A DNA stretch of 36,038 nt from Desulfobulbus sp. (GCA_011051875.1 DRKI01000192.1:1-36038); one strand, 5' to 3'; numbered from the stretch's first letter, positions 14,542 through 23,375 are shown. A program made the numbers and translations. Notes: generated from the letters alone by a model not told the origin.

Positions 14542-15828
14542 ATGAAAAAAATCACGTACGCGTTGTTAGGCTGCGCTGCCGGCCTGCTGCTGCTCTCGTC
14601 GGGGGCAATGGCGGCAGACAAGTGCATCGAGTGCCACAGCAAGATCTCTCCAGGCCAGGTGCAGGACTGGAAGGTCAGCAAGCATGCTGAGAACGACGTC
14701 ACCTGCTCCACCTGCCACGGAGAGAATCACCAGACCGCCGAGGACTGGAAAAAGGCGACCCTGCCCGACGAGCATGTCTGCAAGCAGTGCCACGAGGAGC
14801 AGTTCGAGTCCTTTGCCAAAGGCAAACACAACTTTGGCTGGACCTCCCTCAACGCTATCCCGGCCACCCACATGGCTCCCGATGAACTGATCGAAGGCGG
14901 CCGCGGCTGCGGTGGCTGCCACAACATGGGAATCAAGAGCGAGGCCCAGAAGAAAGAACAGCGGGAAAAAGGATACCGTTACCAGAACAATTCCTGTGAC
15001 GAATGCCATACCCGGCACAGCTTCTCCAAGAAAGAGGCCCAGAGCCCGCGTGCCTGCCAGCAGTGCCACATGGGCTACGACCATCCGCAGTGGGAGATGT
15101 GGTCCAGCTCCAAGCATGGCGAGCGCTGGTTCGCCAAGCAGAACGGTGATCTGCCCGCCGATGCGGCCGCACCCACCTGCCAGACCTGCCACCTGCCGGA
15201 CGGCACCCACGAAAACCACACTGCCTGGGGATTCCTTGGTGTCCGCCTGCCGCTGCCGGCAGACAAACAGGCTGCCGCCGACCGGGTGACCATCCTCAAG
15301 GCCCTGGGTGTGCTTGATCCCGAAACCGGCAAGCCCACCCCGATCCTGGATGCGGTCAAGGCTGTGGACATGGCCCGTCTGGACCAGGAGTCCTGGCAGA
15401 AAGAGCGGGACAAGATGCTCAAGATCTGCTCCGGCTGCCATTCCTACGAGTACGCCAAGGAACAGCTTGACATGGGTGACTCCATCATGGCCAAGGCGGA
15501 CCGCCTCATGGCCGAGGCCATCAACACCGTTGCCGCGCTTTACAAGGACGGCATCATCAAGAAACCGGCCTCCTACCCGGCCAACTTCCCCTTCCTGCTG
15601 ACCTTCATGCATACCAACGGCACGCCGTGGAACAAGGATCTGGACAAGCTCTCCTACATCGACCAGGTCCTGTGCCAGATGTACATGAAGCACCGCATGC
15701 GGGCCTACCAGGGTTTCTTCCACGTCAACCCGGATTACGCCTACTGGTACGGCTGGAACGAAATGACCAAGGATCTTGGCGAGATCAAGGAACTGGCCCG
15801 GACCATGCGCGCCACCCACGGCAAATAG
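14542..15828 (+). CDS. Octahaem cytochrome c, hydroxylamine oxidoreductase (HAO)-like
   Basis: The 428-residue protein has a Sec signal peptide cleaved near AMA-AD (residue 25) and acts outside the cytoplasm. Eight CxxCH motifs are visible, with first cysteines at residues 28, 55, 80, 123, 152, 172, 213 and 296; the wide gap before the last one fits the HAO family. Members either oxidise hydroxylamine or hydrazine or run in reverse to reduce nitrite. The C-terminal part has several tyrosines (DYAYWYGWNEM, 398-408) near where HAO carries its haem-crosslinking Tyr, but I cannot assign that residue without alignment. AGGAGG precedes the ATG. There is no C-terminal membrane anchor and no quinol dehydrogenase gene beside it. 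Confidence 0.87.
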   Translation: MKKITYALLGCAAGLLLLSSGAMAADKCIECHSKISPGQVQDWKVSKHAENDVTCSTCHGENHQTAEDWKKATLPDEHVCKQCHEEQFESFAKGKHNFGWTSLNAIPATHMAPDELIEGGRGCGGCHNMGIKSEAQKKEQREKGYRYQNNSCDECHTRHSFSKKEAQSPRACQQCHMGYDHPQWEMWSSSKHGERWFAKQNGDLPADAAAPTCQTCHLPDGTHENHTAWGFLGVRLPLPADKQAAADRVTILKALGVLDPETGKPTPILDAVKAVDMARLDQESWQKERDKMLKICSGCHSYEYAKEQLDMGDSIMAKADRLMAEAINTVAALYKDGIIKKPASYPANFPFLLTFMHTNGTPWNKDLDKLSYIDQVLCQMYMKHRMRAYQGFFHVNPDYAYWYGWNEMTKDLGEIKELARTMRATHGK

Positions 15829-15860
15829 GGAATACGGCCTGAAGACCTGCCCTGACGCAC

Positions 15861-15895
15861 AAGGGGCTGCCCGGAATACCGGGCAGCCCCTTTTT
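15861..15895 (+). terminator. Strong intrinsic terminator after the octahaem cytochrome
   Basis: GGGGCTGCCCGG (15863-15874) and CCGGGCAGCCCC (15879-15890) pair perfectly over 12 bp with loop AATA, followed by TTTTT. It makes the cytochrome a single-gene transcript. Confidence 0.92.
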
Positions 15896-15981
15896 CATTG
15901 AACGTTCAAGCACCCCGCCTTTGTCCCATCGGGCCGCCCCGCATAACGGGCTGGCGCGCATAGTTCACAATAGTCGTCGCC

Positions 15982-16111
15982 GCGAACGCTCTGAAAATGC
16001 CGTGAATGCAAGGAACAGCGAAAAGGTCCGCAGGCATATTGAACTATGTCGGGCAGTCCTTTTTGCGCTGTGACGCAGCAGGCATGGTGTTTTGGGCTTG
16101 CAGCAGATCGC
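15982..16111 (-). repeat. About 130 bp dispersed intergenic repeat (copy 1)
   Basis: Read on the minus strand it begins GCGATCTGCTGCAAG and runs through AACACCATGCCTGC, GTCACAGCGCAAAAAGGA and CAATATGCCTGC to CATTCACGGCATTTTCAG. The second copy is at 23828-23961 on the plus strand, and by eye most positions agree, with a few indels. It fills much of the 351 bp gap between the cytochrome terminator and tyrS. No gene is seen in this gap. The short reading frames inside both copies differ in frame-breaking indels, so coding is unlikely. Confidence 0.8.
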
Positions 16112-16179
16112 CCCTGCAACACCACAAGACTCACATCTTGAGGCAAAATGCAAACCGCTCAATACAGGTCACACCATCC

Positions 16180-17394
16180 TCACCTGAACCGCACCCGGCA
16201 GAAGCGCCGTTTGCCCACCTTGAGCAGCACCTCCCCCTGGGCCGGGACAGCATGATCCAGATCCGTCACCTTTTCTCCGTCAACAGAGACGGCATTCTGC
16301 TTGATCATCCGCCGTCCATCCGAGGTGGACTTGACCAGGCCGGCCTCCAGCAGCAGTTTCGGCAGCCAGATCTCCTCCTCGTTCACCGTGATCTCCTTCT
16401 CCGGGATCTCGTCGGGCAGCTTGTGGTTGCGGAAAACCTGGTCAAAGTTCCGTTCAGCGGCATCGGCGGCCTCCTGGTCGTGAAAGCGGGCCACCAGCTC
16501 CCTGGCCAGGCGCACCTTGACCGCCCTGGGATGGATGCGGCCGGCCTCCATGTCCGCCTTGAGGACATTGATTTCATCCATGGAGAGATCGCTGAGCAGC
16601 TCATAATAGCGGAACATGAGCTCATCACTGATGGACATGATCTTGCCGAAGATGGCATCGGGCGGCTCGGAGATGCCGATGTAGTTTCCCAGGGACTTGC
16701 TCATCTTGTTGACCCCGTCCAGCCCCTCAAGCAGCGGCATGGTCAGGACCACCTGCGGCTCCTGGCCGTGATTGCGCTGCAGGTCACGGCCCATGAGCAG
16801 GTTGAAGAGCTGATCGGTCCCCCCCAGCTCCACATCGGCCTCCATGGCCACCGAGTCATATCCCTGGATCAGGGGGTAGAGAAACTCGTGAATGGAGATG
16901 GGCCGGTTGTTTTCAAACCGCTTTTTGAAATCATCGCGTTCAAGCATGCGGGCCACGGTGAGCTGCGAGGCGAGGCGGATCATCTCGTAGGAGCTGAGCT
17001 CGCCCAGCCAGGTGGAGTTGAAGACCACCTTGGTCTTGACCGGATCGAGGATCTTGAAGACCTGTTCCTTGTATGTCTCGGCATTACGCTCGATATCCTC
17101 CCGGGTCAGGGGCGGCCTGGTATCCGATTTGCCGGTGGGATCACCGATCAGGCCGGTGAAATCGCCGATAAGAAAATTGATCTCATGGCCGAGGAGCTGA
17201 AAATGGCGCAGTTTCTGCAGGAGGACAGTATGTCCCAGGTGGAGATCCGGCGCCGTGGGATCGAAACCCGCTTTGATGGTCAGCGGTTTACCGGTCTCGA
17301 CGGACCGGGTCAGCTTATTCACCAGGTCTTCCCGCGAGATCAGATCCACGGTCCCGCGCTCGATGAGCGCCACCTGCTCTTCTACCGGTTTCAT
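16180..17394 (-). CDS. tyrS: Tyrosyl-tRNA synthetase
   Basis: This class I aminoacyl-tRNA synthetase charges tRNA-Tyr. The HIGH-type motif is HLGH (residues 52-55) and the KMSKS loop is at 230-234. Between them are [17 protein letters not shown] and [21 protein letters not shown]-terminal S4 RNA-binding domain covers about residues 340-404 ([34 protein letters not shown]). The HLGH plus [10 protein letters not shown] sequence places it in the TyrZ-like branch rather than the E. coli TyrS branch. AGGAGAGG lies upstream of ATG 17394. It follows rny by about 50 bp and is probably in the same transcript. Confidence 0.95.
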   Translation of the reverse strand: MKPVEEQVALIERGTVDLISREDLVNKLTRSVETGKPLTIKAGFDPTAPDLHLGHTVLLQKLRHFQLLGHEINFLIGDFTGLIGDPTGKSDTRPPLTREDIERNAETYKEQVFKILDPVKTKVVFNSTWLGELSSYEMIRLASQLTVARMLERDDFKKRFENNRPISIHEFLYPLIQGYDSVAMEADVELGGTDQLFNLLMGRDLQRNHGQEPQVVLTMPLLEGLDGVNKMSKSLGNYIGISEPPDAIFGKIMSISDELMFRYYELLSDLSMDEINVLKADMEAGRIHPRAVKVRLARELVARFHDQEAADAAERNFDQVFRNHKLPDEIPEKEITVNEEEIWLPKLLLEAGLVKSTSDGRRMIKQNAVSVDGEKVTDLDHAVPAQGEVLLKVGKRRFCRVRFR

Positions 17395-17447
17395 CGTCCT
17401 CTCCTGCCTCTTTCTCTTCCGATCCTCCCGCCAGCTTGCTGCGGTGA

Positions 17448-19013
17448 TTATTTTGCGTATTCCACCGCCCTGGTCTCGCGGATCACTGTCACCCTGATCT
17501 GTCCGGGATAGGTGAGCTGGTCCTCGATGGCCTTGGCGATATCCCTGCTCATGAGCGTGGCCTCGTCATCCCCGATCTTACCGCTGTCCACGATGATGCG
17601 CAGATCCCGGCCGGCCTGGATGGCGTAGGACTTGTCCACGCCGTTGAAGGAATTGGCGATCTGCTCCAGGTCCTCCAGCCGCTTGACATAGCTCTGCAGC
17701 ATCTCCTTGCGGGCGCCAGGCCTGGCGCCTGAAAGGGCATCGGCGGACTGAACCAGGATATCGAGCACACTCCTTGGCGGCTGGTCCTCGTGGTGGGCGC
17801 CGATGGCGTAGACGATATCCTCGGCCTCGCCATACTTCCTGGCCAGGTCACGGCCGATGATCGCATGCGATCCCTCGACCTCGTGGTCCACGGCCTTGCC
17901 GATGTCGTGCAGCAGGCCGGCCCGCTTGGCTTTCTTGACATCGAGTCCCAGCTCCGCGGCCATGACCCCGCAGAGGAAGGCGACCTCCAGCGAATGCTGG
18001 AGGATATTCTGGCCATAGCTGGTCCGGTACTTGAGGCGGCCGATGAGGTTGATCAGGTCCACGTGCATGCCGTGGGCACCGACATCGAAGGTGGCCTGCT
18101 CGCCAGCCTCCCGGATGGAGACCTCCAGTTCCTCCGTGACCTTGGCCACCACCTCCTCGATCCGGGCCGGGTGGATGCGGCCGTCGGAGATGAGCTGCTC
18201 CAGGGCCAGGCGGGCGATCTCGCGGCGGATGGGATTGAACCCGGAGAGGATGACCGCCTCGGGCGTGTCATCGATAATGATGTCGATACCGGTGGCCGCC
18301 TCGATGGCCTTGATGTTGCGGCCCTCGCGGCCGATGATCCGGCCCTTCATCTCGTCGTTGGGCAGGGGCACCATGGAGACGGTCTTGTCGGCAACGTAAT
18401 CACCGGCATAGCGGGAGATGGCCAGGGCGAGAATGTTCTTGCCCTTGCGATCCGCCTCGATCTTCATCTCGTTCTCGATCCGGGCCAGCCGCTTGGCCGC
18501 GTCCATGCGGGCCTCGCTCTCGATGGATTCCATGAGCTGCCGCTTGGCCTCGTCCCGGTCGATACCGGCAATTTTTTCCAGCTTGTACCGCTGTTCATCG
18601 ATGAGGCCGGCCAACTCCTTTTCCCGCTCACTGACCTTCTGTTCCCGGTCACCGACCCTGGACTCCCGGTCCAGGAGCCGGCTCTCACGCTTCTCCAGGG
18701 CCTGGAACTCTTTCTGGACCTCGTCGAGCTTGCGGTTCAGCCGCCGCTGCTCGTCTTTGAGCTCCAGTCGGCTGGCCTTGATCTCCCGATCCGCCTCCTG
18801 CTTGACCTGGAAGGCCTCTTCCTTGGCCTGGAGCAAGGCCTCCTTCTTGATCTGTTCAGCGTCCTGGATGGCATTTTCTATGATCTGCCGCCGCTGAGCC
18901 TCGATGTTCGCCTGGTTCCCCTCGACCAGTTTTTTGCGCAGGAAAAAACCGATGACCGCGCCAACGATCAGGTCAAACCCCAGCAGGAGCATGGTACCGC
19001 CACTCATATCCAT
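17448..19013 (-). CDS. rny: Ribonuclease Y
   Basis: This is a membrane-bound endoribonuclease that starts mRNA decay. The 521 residues show the expected order: one N-terminal membrane segment (8-25), a long coiled coil rich in Glu/Arg/Lys (30-190), a KH RNA-binding domain with GREG at 228-231, and an HD phosphohydrolase domain with His340, His369-Asp370 and His383 as probable metal ligands. Starts at 19013 (ATG) or the internal ATG before LLLGFDL are possible. A long leader with palindromes precedes it. RNase Y is typical of Firmicutes and also present in many Desulfobacterota, which rely on it beside or instead of RNase E. Confidence 0.95.
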   Translation of the reverse strand: MDMSGGTMLLLGFDLIVGAVIGFFLRKKLVEGNQANIEAQRRQIIENAIQDAEQIKKEALLQAKEEAFQVKQEADREIKASRLELKDEQRRLNRKLDEVQKEFQALEKRESRLLDRESRVGDREQKVSEREKELAGLIDEQRYKLEKIAGIDRDEAKRQLMESIESEARMDAAKRLARIENEMKIEADRKGKNILALAISRYAGDYVADKTVSMVPLPNDEMKGRIIGREGRNIKAIEAATGIDIIIDDTPEAVILSGFNPIRREIARLALEQLISDGRIHPARIEEVVAKVTEELEVSIREAGEQATFDVGAHGMHVDLINLIGRLKYRTSYGQNILQHSLEVAFLCGVMAAELGLDVKKAKRAGLLHDIGKAVDHEVEGSHAIIGRDLARKYGEAEDIVYAIGAHHEDQPPRSVLDILVQSADALSGARPGARKEMLQSYVKRLEDLEQIANSFNGVDKSYAIQAGRDLRIIVDSGKIGDDEATLMSRDIAKAIEDQLTYPGQIRVTVIRETRAVEYAK

Positions 19014-19023
19014 ACAGAAACAC

Positions 19024-19067
19024 CTAGCATGCTAGCGAATTGAACAGTCCCTGCCATATGGCAGGGA
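19024..19067 (-). promoter_or_regulatory. Two palindromes in the rny leader
   Basis: CTAGCATGCTAG (19024-19035) and TCCCTGCCATATGGCAGGGA (19048-19067) are perfect palindromes just before the rny start. In RNA the second makes a 9-10 bp hairpin that could affect translation or be a self-processing site; as DNA it could be an operator. Confidence 0.45.
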
Positions 19068-19172
19068 ACCAGTAAAGACGGCCCCGGAAAAAGAGGCAAG
19101 GATGAGGAGAGGCCGAGACATGGCCGACGGAAGAAAGGAGAACCGGAGGACCCCCGGAACAACAGACCTGAC

Positions 19173-19207
19173 GCGGCCGGTCTGAAGTGCGGCCGGTCTG
19201 AAGTTAT
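19173..19207. repeat. Short tandem repeat in the rny upstream region
   Basis: The unit GCGGCCGGTCTGAAGT occurs twice in direct succession. It lies in the 917 bp stretch between rny and zapA. Apart from this, the palindromes nearer rny and the 6S RNA candidate, I see no gene in that stretch. Confidence 0.6.
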
Positions 19208-19684
19208 GGCCGCTGCCTGCAGGTACCTGACAACTTTGCCGGAAGTCCGATTGGACTCGGATACCGGTTACACGAAAAACCGAAGAAATTCAAAACGCGG
19301 GAGGTGGTAGCGGCAGCCGGTACCGGACGTTCCTGCCGCTGCTTTCCTGCCTGTGCACCGCCCTCCGGATGAATTGCTTCTATATGGTAAACCTGATCTC
19401 ATCAGAGTTGTCTCTATGTCACCGCGCCCGAAACAGTCAGCCTGTTTCACTCGAAACCTTTTTTCGTCACGGGTCTGCGCCCGCTGGCCGTCTATGTATG
19501 TCTCTCAACAGGCGGCTGTCGCCGCCGAACTCCAACACGCATCCATCGCCGCGATGCAGACGCGGTGTCCCTTCCCTGTATAGCGCAGCCGGGAAGGGTC
19601 GTGGAATGGATGGTGTCACTGCGGCCTGCTGCGGAAAAAATCCCCACCCTGCCGTGTCAGCGCAATGATTAAACCTATTGGAAA

Positions 19685-19863
19685 TAGGTGGGCAATGCTC
19701 ATGTCACCGGCAGGAAATCGAAACTGACTTCCATTGAGTGACAGCGGAGCTGCCCTATCAATGAGAGTTGGCTCAATACTCCGCTGATCACCAACAGCGC
19801 AGGGAACCCGGTTTGCAGGTCAATCTGTGTCTTTTCCCGAAGGCAGGGGATGTCCTCTGCCTG
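19685..19863 (-). ncRNA. ssrS: Probable 6S RNA
   Basis: A minus-strand transcript downstream of zapA shows features of 6S RNA, which binds the sigma-70 RNA polymerase holoenzyme. A block CCTGCGCTGTTGGTGATCAG resembles the E. coli 6S stretch GCUCCGCGGUUGGUGAGCAU. CAGCGGAG and CTCCGCTG pair around the centre; GATTGAC/GTCAGT and GGCAGAGGA/TTCCTGCC can form closing stems, giving the expected rod with an open bubble. TATAGT at 19875-19870 is a suitable -10 box. A small ACCTATT/AATAGGT hairpin lies near the 3' end. zapA next to ssrS is a well known arrangement. Both ends are estimates. Confidence 0.65.
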
Positions 19864-19930
19864 TCTGTTACTATAGCAGAAGAACTGTAAAAACAAAATG
19901 ACAATTTGGATGCCGGTTTCAGGCGGCGAA

Positions 19931-20218
19931 CTAGTCGATTCCCGAGGCGACCTTATCTATAAGCTCGTCTATGGATCTGCCCTGGCTCCTGCGAAAGGCC
20001 TCGAATTCCTTGTTCAACTGAACATACCTGGCAGCAATGCGCAGGCAGCCGAGAACCAGCATCTTGCTGGAGGGGATGGTGCTGACCGTATCGAGCTTTG
20101 CATCCTCCAGTTCGGCGCGCAGCAGCGCCAGGACCTCCTCCACCTCATCTTCGGGGGCGTCACTGTAAAAAGTGAACTCCTGCCCGAACATGGTGAACCG
20201 CACCAGACGCTCTTCCAT
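19931..20218 (-). CDS. zapA: Cell division protein ZapA
   Basis: The 95-residue protein matches ZapA, a tetrameric partner that cross-links FtsZ filaments. The N-terminal strand pair VRFTMFGQEFTFYSDAPEDEVEEVLALL is followed by a long helix with SSKMLVLGCLRIAARYVQLNKEFEAFR. Length is normal. It lies 23 bp after zapB in the same direction, so both are probably one transcript from the promoter at 20638-20666. The 6S RNA candidate follows immediately. Confidence 0.85.
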   Translation of the reverse strand: MEERLVRFTMFGQEFTFYSDAPEDEVEEVLALLRAELEDAKLDTVSTIPSSKMLVLGCLRIAARYVQLNKEFEAFRRSQGRSIDELIDKVASGID

Positions 20219-20241
20219 CTCTGCACCCAGTCAACCCCGGG

Positions 20242-20553
20242 TTACTGGGGATTTCCCTGCTCCGACTCGAACAGATTTGCCTGCATACCACCCTGGTCGT
20301 CTCCCCCGTCATCCGGGTTACCCTGCTCTGACTCCCACTGCTCGATACGATCGATGAGACCGGCAACGCGATCTCCGACCTCGGCCCGCTCGGTACTCAA
20401 TTCGTCGATGGTGGCCTTCAAACTGACGATCTCTTCATCACGTTCCCGCAGGGTCGCCTCCAGGGCAAGAAAATTGGCCTTCAACTCGTTGTATTTCGTC
20501 AAGAGTTTATCAACAAACTGCTCCAGGCGAATCAGTTCCGCATTGTTCTCCAT
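20242..20553 (-). CDS. zapB: ZapB-like coiled-coil protein
   Basis: The 103-residue protein is mostly one coiled coil (LIRLEQFVDKLLTKYNELKANFLALEATLRERDEEIVSLKATIDELSTERAEVGDRVAGLIDRIEQWES), in the way of ZapB, which bridges ZapA-FtsZ to other division proteins. ATG 20553 with GGGAG upstream is chosen; a longer frame to 20616 lacks support. The tail after residue 73 is Gly/Asp/Gln-rich and carries ESEQGNP twice, a small internal duplication also visible in the DNA. The assignment rests on the coiled coil and the position next to zapA. Confidence 0.75.
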   Translation of the reverse strand: MENNAELIRLEQFVDKLLTKYNELKANFLALEATLRERDEEIVSLKATIDELSTERAEVGDRVAGLIDRIEQWESEQGNPDDGGDDQGGMQANLFESEQGNPQ

Positions 20554-20637
20554 GGTTGTATCTCCCTCAATCCTGTGACCGAGCGGCCGGGATGGCGGCC
20601 AACCCATTGAATTCAAAATATAAGTTGTAAATATAAT

Positions 20638-20666
20638 ACTATACAGACCTCACCGGCCGAGCGCAA
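20638..20666 (-). promoter_or_regulatory. Promoter of zapB-zapA
   Basis: On the minus strand TTGCGC (20666-20661), a 17 bp spacer and TATAGT (20643-20638) precede zapB by about 85 bp in an AT-rich stretch. Confidence 0.55.
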
Positions 20667-20758
20667 GGGTTTTCGCGTTTTTCCCGCACCTGTGCCGCAG
20701 CATATGCCGCTCCGGAAAAACCCCTCCCCCGGCTCGGGAAAAACATCCTTTTCCACGC

Positions 20759-20809
20759 GGTGAGGCAATGGGTCCCCAATGGAACAGTACCCTCACCTGC
20801 AACGTTGCA
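20759..20809. other. Hairpin arms and a LacI-type palindrome between zapB and the NUDIX gene
   Basis: GGTGAGG (20759-20765) and CCTCACC (20791-20797) can pair. Immediately next to them is TGCAACGTTGCA (20798-20809), a perfect 12 bp palindrome with the central CG typical of LacI/GalR operators. No such regulator gene is in the window. The surrounding 290 bp holds no convincing gene. Confidence 0.4.
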
Positions 20810-20906
20810 AAAAGCAAACCATTTACAATCATTTATCTTTGTTGCAGAAGGATCAAACGCTCGATATGGGCGAGAGGATCATGCCCTGCCTCGGGCCGGT
20901 CCGGTC

Positions 20907-21392
20907 TCAGGGCCGGGAATACCGCCACTCTAGCGGCCGGCCGTCGCTGTATGGCATGTATCCGTGGAATGGCCTGGGATCGCCATCAAAGACCAGGGGC
21001 AGAAAGAACCGGTCCCCCTCCCACATGGGCAGGCTTTCCAGCGCCTCCAGCGGATGCCAGCCCAGATCCCCTTCCTCGTTGGCAGGGTACGGGGTGCCCT
21101 CGAACCGGGTAATCAGAAAGATGAAGCCCAGCCAGTCCTCGCCGCCGGGACCGAATCCGGTCCAGTTGACCGTCCCGCGCAGCTGCATCTCGCAACAATG
21201 AATCCCGGCCTCTTCGAGAATCTCGCGTTTCATACAGGCAACAATATCCTCATCCGGTTTCATTTTTCCGCCCAGGCCATTATACTTGCCCAGGTGCTGA
21301 TCTTCCGGCCTGGCATTGCGGTGGACCAGCAGCACCTGCCGACGGTCCGGAGAGAGGATGTAGCCAAGGGTTCCGATGATGGGTGTGTACAT
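20907..21392 (-). CDS. NUDIX hydrolase (MutT-like)
   Basis: The 161-residue protein contains a complete NUDIX box, GX5EX7REUXEEXGU, from Gly42 to Ile64 with Glu48, Arg56, Glu57, Glu60 and Glu61 in place. These residues hold Mg2+ and cut a nucleoside-diphosphate linkage. The short form and the start MYTPIIGTLGYILSPDRRQVLLVHR resemble MutT/MTH1-type 8-oxo-dGTP diphosphatases, but substrate cannot be told from sequence. It is a single gene between two intergenic stretches. The upstream gap to the lytic transglycosylase contains a repeat. Confidence 0.85.
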   Translation of the reverse strand: MYTPIIGTLGYILSPDRRQVLLVHRNARPEDQHLGKYNGLGGKMKPDEDIVACMKREILEEAGIHCCEMQLRGTVNWTGFGPGGEDWLGFIFLITRFEGTPYPANEEGDLGWHPLEALESLPMWEGDRFFLPLVFDGDPRPFHGYMPYSDGRPLEWRYSRP

Positions 21393-21470
21393 GGTCTGCC
21401 GGGATACAGGGGGCGACGTAACCGGTCACAGGGTTGACAAGTCGTTGTTTTCACTTTCTCACAACGGCAA

Positions 21471-21565
21471 GTTGGCACAGGTGCCCTATCTGGGGGCTGG
21501 CATGCCGGTTCGCCACGGGCCCTCTCTGCGGGCAGGCGCGACCGTACAGAGAGGTGGGACCTGGG
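21471..21565 (+). repeat. Dispersed repeat, GGGGTGCC family, diverged (copy C)
   Basis: It shares GTTGGCACAGGTGCCC (21471-21486) and GCAGGCGCGACCGTACAGAG with copy B at 4609-4765, but the core has drifted to GGTGGGACC. It lies in the 381 bp between the NUDIX gene and the lytic transglycosylase, where no gene is seen; the last 110 bp are AT-rich and probably hold the transglycosylase promoter (TACAAT near 21697). Confidence 0.45.
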
Positions 21566-21773
21566 ACAACTTGCGGCGCAACCGGTCCCGGGCGGTCCAC
21601 CCGGGCCGGGTCATGGCACCGTCCATGGCCGCGAGGTCCTGAAAACAATCTGTTGGCTCTCTATAAACTTTTTTCTCCTGTTTTCTGTCAATATGATACA
21701 ATACCAGTGTGTTGAAATGGACACAACAGCAAAGATCCACCCGGTGTACCCGTAGCGCAAAAGGATTCTCTTC

Positions 21774-23138
21774 ATGCCCGCCAGACGTTGTGCCATATAC
21801 CTTCTCACTCTCGTGCTGCTGCCGCTCTCCGCTCTCGGCGCAGGGGGAGGGCAGAACTTTCCGGTCTACCCGAGCATCCGGGCCAATGTCCATTTCTGGG
21901 AACAGGTGTATGGCCGCTATACCACCACCCAGGGCATCCTCCACGACAAGAACGACCTGGCCATCATCTACACGGTGGTCGACCTCGTGGACTGGAACAC
22001 CCCCGGCGCGGCACGCATCAACAGGAAACTGATCAAACTCGCCCGCCAGCGCTACAAGGATATCCTCACCCGGCTCGGGTCAGGGAAAAAACCGGCCACC
22101 AGGGAAGAAAAGCACGTCGCCTCTCTCTTTCCAAAGCGCCGGCACTCGGTCTACCTCAAGGCCAGGGACAACATCAGGCTGCAGATAGGCCAGAAGGACC
22201 GGTTCTACCAGGGCGTTATCCGTTCTGGCGCCTACATGCGGTACATCAAGAACATCTTCAAAAGCTACGGCCTGCCGCAGGAGCTGGCCTATCTTCCCCA
22301 CGTGGAGTCTTCCTTCAATCCCAAGGCACACAGCAAGGCGGGTGCCACCGGGTTATGGCAGTTCACCCGGACCACGGGCAGACAGTACCTGACCATCAAC
22401 GATGTCATCGACGAACGTTACGATCCCCTGCTCGCCAGCCATGCCGCTGCCCGCCTGCTCAAGGAAAACCACGCCCTGCTCGGCACCTGGCCCCTTGCTC
22501 TCACCGCCTACAATTACGGCCGGAACGGCATGCTCCGCGCTCTCAGGGAGAAGAAAAACTACGAAAATATTTTCAGGTTCCATCGCAAGGGCCGCTTCAA
22601 GTTCGCCTCCCGGAATTTCTATCCCGAATTCCTCGCCGCCATGCGTGTCGCCCAAAGACTTGAGCAGGACCGTTCCATCATACTCGACCGGCCCCGCGGC
22701 ACCGTCACGGTCCGCCTGCGCGGGTATGCGCCGGCCAGGGAACTTCGCTCCTACTTCGGTGTCTCCAGGGAGGACTTCGCCCTGCTCAACCCGGCCCTCA
22801 GGCGGCCGGTCCTGGAGGGCAGAAAACACATTCCCAAGGGCTACCTGCTCCGACTGCCCGCCACCAGCGCCGTACGCAGGAAAGTTGCCGGAATGGGCTC
22901 GCGCTTCTACCGCTCGCGGCAGATCCGCGACCGGATCTACATCGTGCGCAGGGGCGACACCGCCGGCGCCATTGCCCGCAGGTACAACCTGACGCTCAGG
23001 GAACTCCGTCTTGCCAACAACCTGGACAGAAACAGCCATATCAGGATCGGGCAGAAGCTGAAAATACCGGTCCGGGCGGAAACCGCGGACAGCAACATCA
23101 TCGTTCTGCGGTCTCGGGGCAAACGCAGACCAGGTTGA
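21774..23138 (+). CDS. MltD-type membrane-bound lytic transglycosylase with LysM domain
   Basis: The enzyme cuts peptidoglycan between MurNAc and GlcNAc, forming 1,6-anhydro ends. Residues 1-23 are a signal peptide without a lipobox cysteine, so unlike E. coli MltD it is probably periplasmic and soluble. The SLT catalytic domain shows LPQELAYLPHVESSFNPKAHSKAGATGLWQF with catalytic Glu178, and later LALTAYNYGRNGMLRAL. A LysM repeat at about 391-434 (YIVRRGDTAGAIARRYNLTLRELRLANNL) binds glycan. One LysM is seen; MltD often has two, and residues 310-370 may hold a degenerate one. AAAGG precedes ATG 21774. Confidence 0.88.
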   Translation: MPARRCAIYLLTLVLLPLSALGAGGGQNFPVYPSIRANVHFWEQVYGRYTTTQGILHDKNDLAIIYTVVDLVDWNTPGAARINRKLIKLARQRYKDILTRLGSGKKPATREEKHVASLFPKRRHSVYLKARDNIRLQIGQKDRFYQGVIRSGAYMRYIKNIFKSYGLPQELAYLPHVESSFNPKAHSKAGATGLWQFTRTTGRQYLTINDVIDERYDPLLASHAAARLLKENHALLGTWPLALTAYNYGRNGMLRALREKKNYENIFRFHRKGRFKFASRNFYPEFLAAMRVAQRLEQDRSIILDRPRGTVTVRLRGYAPARELRSYFGVSREDFALLNPALRRPVLEGRKHIPKGYLLRLPATSAVRRKVAGMGSRFYRSRQIRDRIYIVRRGDTAGAIARRYNLTLRELRLANNLDRNSHIRIGQKLKIPVRAETADSNIIVLRSRGKRRPG

Positions 23139-23272
23139 CGGCAGCGGGACCGACCCGCCGGACGATCGTGCCGGGCCGGAGAGCAGAGTCTCACAACCTC
23201 TATCCATGTTTCCGGCAGAGGTGTGAAACGCACAAGGCAGGTTTCCGCGTCATCATTGTTGCGGAGCCGTAA

Positions 23273-23375
23273 GCGGTTGCAGGGTGCCGCAGCTGTGGAT
23301 GATCGAACTTCACAAATTACCCTGCATATTGTGGGGTTCGAGCGCGTGCAGATGGGGTGCCCTGTGACCGCGTAC
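23273..23375 (+). repeat. Dispersed intergenic repeat, GGGGTGCC family, long form (copy F)
   Basis: This is a 103 bp same-orientation copy of 13982-14087, with identical last 38 bases ending at CCGCGTAC. The minus-strand translation is similar in both copies, but it has no start signal and different lengths. It fills much of the 310 bp between the lytic transglycosylase and the MoaE-like gene, and no gene is seen there. Confidence 0.75.

Noticed and set aside
15895-16162. Short minus-strand frames inside the 130 bp repeat
   Set aside because: The second repeat copy has indels that break the same frame, so coding is not conserved.
21690-21773. Possible second c-di-GMP-I aptamer in the lytic transglycosylase leader (GAAA loop and GCAAAG)
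   Set aside because: The stems around the GAAA do not pair and the 3' conserved block is absent.
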